Of a DNA stretch of 7,670 nt, positions 6,457-7,670 are shown in pieces (position 1 is the first letter of the stretch; each line of letters begins with the position of its first letter). Below the pieces are notes generated by a model, which did not search any database, had not been told where the DNA came from, and was given only the letters and a program-made list of their open reading frames with translations. Both the position numbers and the translations under genes were made by a program. The stretch is from Bacteroidota bacterium (GTDB lineage Bacteria > Bacteroidota > Bacteroidia > 2-12-FULL-35-15), in NCBI GenBank assembly GCA_021413595.1, contig JAIOQD010000371.1, forward strand, positions 1-7,670, in the 5' to 3' direction.

Positions 6457-7670
6457 ATGAAGAAAAAGTTAAGAAATGTTTGCAATCTGGTTGGTTTACT
6501 GTCAATCACAGCCGCTATTAATTTACAGGCACAAGCTGTATTTATTGACAAAGTGGCACCTCGCCCTGATGGGACTGTTATTGCCTATGAAAAATATAAA
6601 CTGCCAAATGGTTTGACCATCATTATCCATGAAGATCACTCTGATCCAATTGTAAACGTTCAAGTTACCTATAAAGTAGGTTCTGACCGTGAAAGTTTCG
6701 GAAAATCAGGATTTGCTCATTTCTTTGAACACATGATGTTCCAGGGATCATTAAATGTGAAAGATGAAGAGCATTTTAAACTTATTTCTTCTGCAGGTGG
6801 TGATATGAATGGGTTTACTACCAGAGATAAAACTGTTTATTACGAAACACTCCCAAGTAATCAAATGGAACTTGCATTTTGGTTAGAATCTGATAGAATG
6901 GGCTTTTTGTTAGATTCTCTAACTTCCAAAAAATTCGAAAATCAACGTGATGCCGTTAAAAATGAAAAAGGACAGGGAGATAACCAACCTTACGGACTTA
7001 TGAGTGAATTAAAAGACCAAACCCTTTATCCGCTAAAACATCCATACAACTGGCCTGTAATTGGTTTTGTTGATGATTTGAACAGAGCAAATTTAGAGGA
7101 CGTGAAAAACTTTTTTCTTCGTTGGTATGGCCCAAACAATGCAATTCTAAATGTTTCAGGTGATGTTGATCCAAAAGAAGTGATTCGTTTAGCCGAAAAA
7201 TATTTTGGTCCTATTCCTGCCGGCCCGGAAGTTAAGAAGATGAAAGTTGCAAATTTTGTTCTTCCGGCTGATAAATACGAAAGCTATAAAGATAATATTT
7301 ATCTTCCATTGAATTACAGAACTTATCCAACAGTACCACAGTACCACAGAGATGAACCTGCCCTTGAACTTTTAGCTTCAATGATGGGGGATGGTAATAA
7401 TTCTATTTTTTATAAGAATTTTGTAAAAAACAAACTTGCCATACAGGCTGGTGTTAGTTATTCAGGAAGTGAACTTGCAGGTGAGTTTTCAATGTATGTA
7501 GTTGCATTTCCTCCTGATGACTATAATTTCGCAAAAATGTTCAACGAATTGGATGGAAAAGTAAAAGCAACTATTGAGGAATTTGAAAAAACAGGAATTA
7601 CTGAGGAAGCATTACAAAGAGCAAAAGCTAAAAAGGAATCAGCGATAATTGATATGGCCTCAAGTGTTTT
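6457..7670 (+). CDS. Exported M16 (pitrilysin/insulinase family) zinc metallopeptidase, N-terminal part
   Basis: The frame is open from ATG 6457 to the right edge (404 codons plus two bases) with no stop, so the 3' part is missing. Residues 1-27 form a Sec signal peptide (MKKKLRN, hydrophobic core, QAQA), placing the enzyme in the periplasm or on the envelope. Residues about 44-190 are the catalytic M16 domain. The inverted zinc motif HFFEH spans 88-92 in GFAHFFEHMMFQGS: H88 and H92 bind zinc and E91 is the general base. E170 in KNEKGQGDNQPYG is the expected third ligand. Residues about 200-385 form the second M16 domain, with VSGDVDPKEV (233-242) and NNSIFYKNFVKNKLA (314-328). All catalytic residues are present, so this looks like an active subunit. 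Bacterial M16 proteins are either about 430-residue single units or about 900-residue fused pairs, and the missing part decides which. The substrate is not predictable. ATG 6457 follows an A-rich leader without a Shine-Dalgarno site. Confidence 0.94.
   Translation, partial: MKKKLRNVCNLVGLLSITAAINLQAQAVFIDKVAPRPDGTVIAYEKYKLPNGLTIIIHEDHSDPIVNVQVTYKVGSDRESFGKSGFAHFFEHMMFQGSLNVKDEEHFKLISSAGGDMNGFTTRDKTVYYETLPSNQMELAFWLESDRMGFLLDSLTSKKFENQRDAVKNEKGQGDNQPYGLMSELKDQTLYPLKHPYNWPVIGFVDDLNRANLEDVKNFFLRWYGPNNAILNVSGDVDPKEVIRLAEKYFGPIPAGPEVKKMKVANFVLPADKYESYKDNIYLPLNYRTYPTVPQYHRDEPALELLASMMGDGNNSIFYKNFVKNKLAIQAGVSYSGSELAGEFSMYVVAFPPDDYNFAKMFNELDGKVKATIEEFEKTGITEEALQRAKAKKESAIIDMASSV

Noticed and set aside
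143..7670. The possibility of a new defence, mobile or biosynthetic system spanning the window.
   Set aside because: The genes are gyrA, two T9SS cargo proteins and an M16 peptidase, with separate hairpins and promoters between units. No recombinase, nuclease, toxin-antitoxin pair, repeat array or shared operon supports a system.

Overview
The window is an AT-rich stretch of a Bacteroidota chromosome, probably from a poorly characterised free-living or metagenomic lineage. Two predicted exported proteins carry C-terminal type IX secretion (T9SS) type A sorting domains, a system essentially restricted to this phylum. The GyrA sequence has the Bacteroidota style (an N-terminus of the [20 protein letters not shown] type). 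Starts are mostly preceded by A-rich leaders rather than strong Shine-Dalgarno sites, and a perfect Bacteroidota -7 promoter box (TAnnTTTG) lies ahead of the last gene. The genus cannot be fixed from the sequence.

Layout, all on the + strand: (1) a possible 3' tail of an upstream gene (to 146), overlapping the next start by ATGA; (2) 143-1516, a secreted cysteine-containing protein with an N-terminal jelly-roll-like region, a '3-coathanger stack' type segment and a T9SS sorting tail; (3) 1618-4188, gyrA, complete, with catalytic Tyr121, a GyrA-box and an acidic C-terminal tail; (4) 4189-4483, a spacer with two clear hairpins: a GC-rich 13-bp stem just after gyrA (probable terminator) and a perfect 14-bp AT-rich stem just before the next gene. 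The second stem lies inside a 20-codon TTG mini-ORF that has a well-spaced Shine-Dalgarno-like AAAGGAG; (5) 4484-6211, a secreted pectate-lyase-like (PL1 superfamily) beta-helix protein with a calcium-loop segment and a T9SS tail; (6) 6212-6456, a spacer with a terminator-like hairpin and a promoter candidate; (7) 6457 to the right edge, the N-terminal part of an exported M16 zinc metallopeptidase.

The genes do not form one obvious pathway. gyrA is housekeeping and appears to be its own unit, bounded downstream by a hairpin. The two T9SS cargo proteins fit a surface/secreted polysaccharide-degrading or adhesive lifestyle, and the M16 peptidase is a typical exported peptidase of this phylum. 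I see no CRISPR array, tRNA, rRNA, insertion sequence or clearly new multi-gene system. The most unusual non-coding item is the structured leader with a mini-ORF ahead of the lyase-like gene. The most unusual protein item is the apparent loss of accessory active-site residues in that lyase-like protein.
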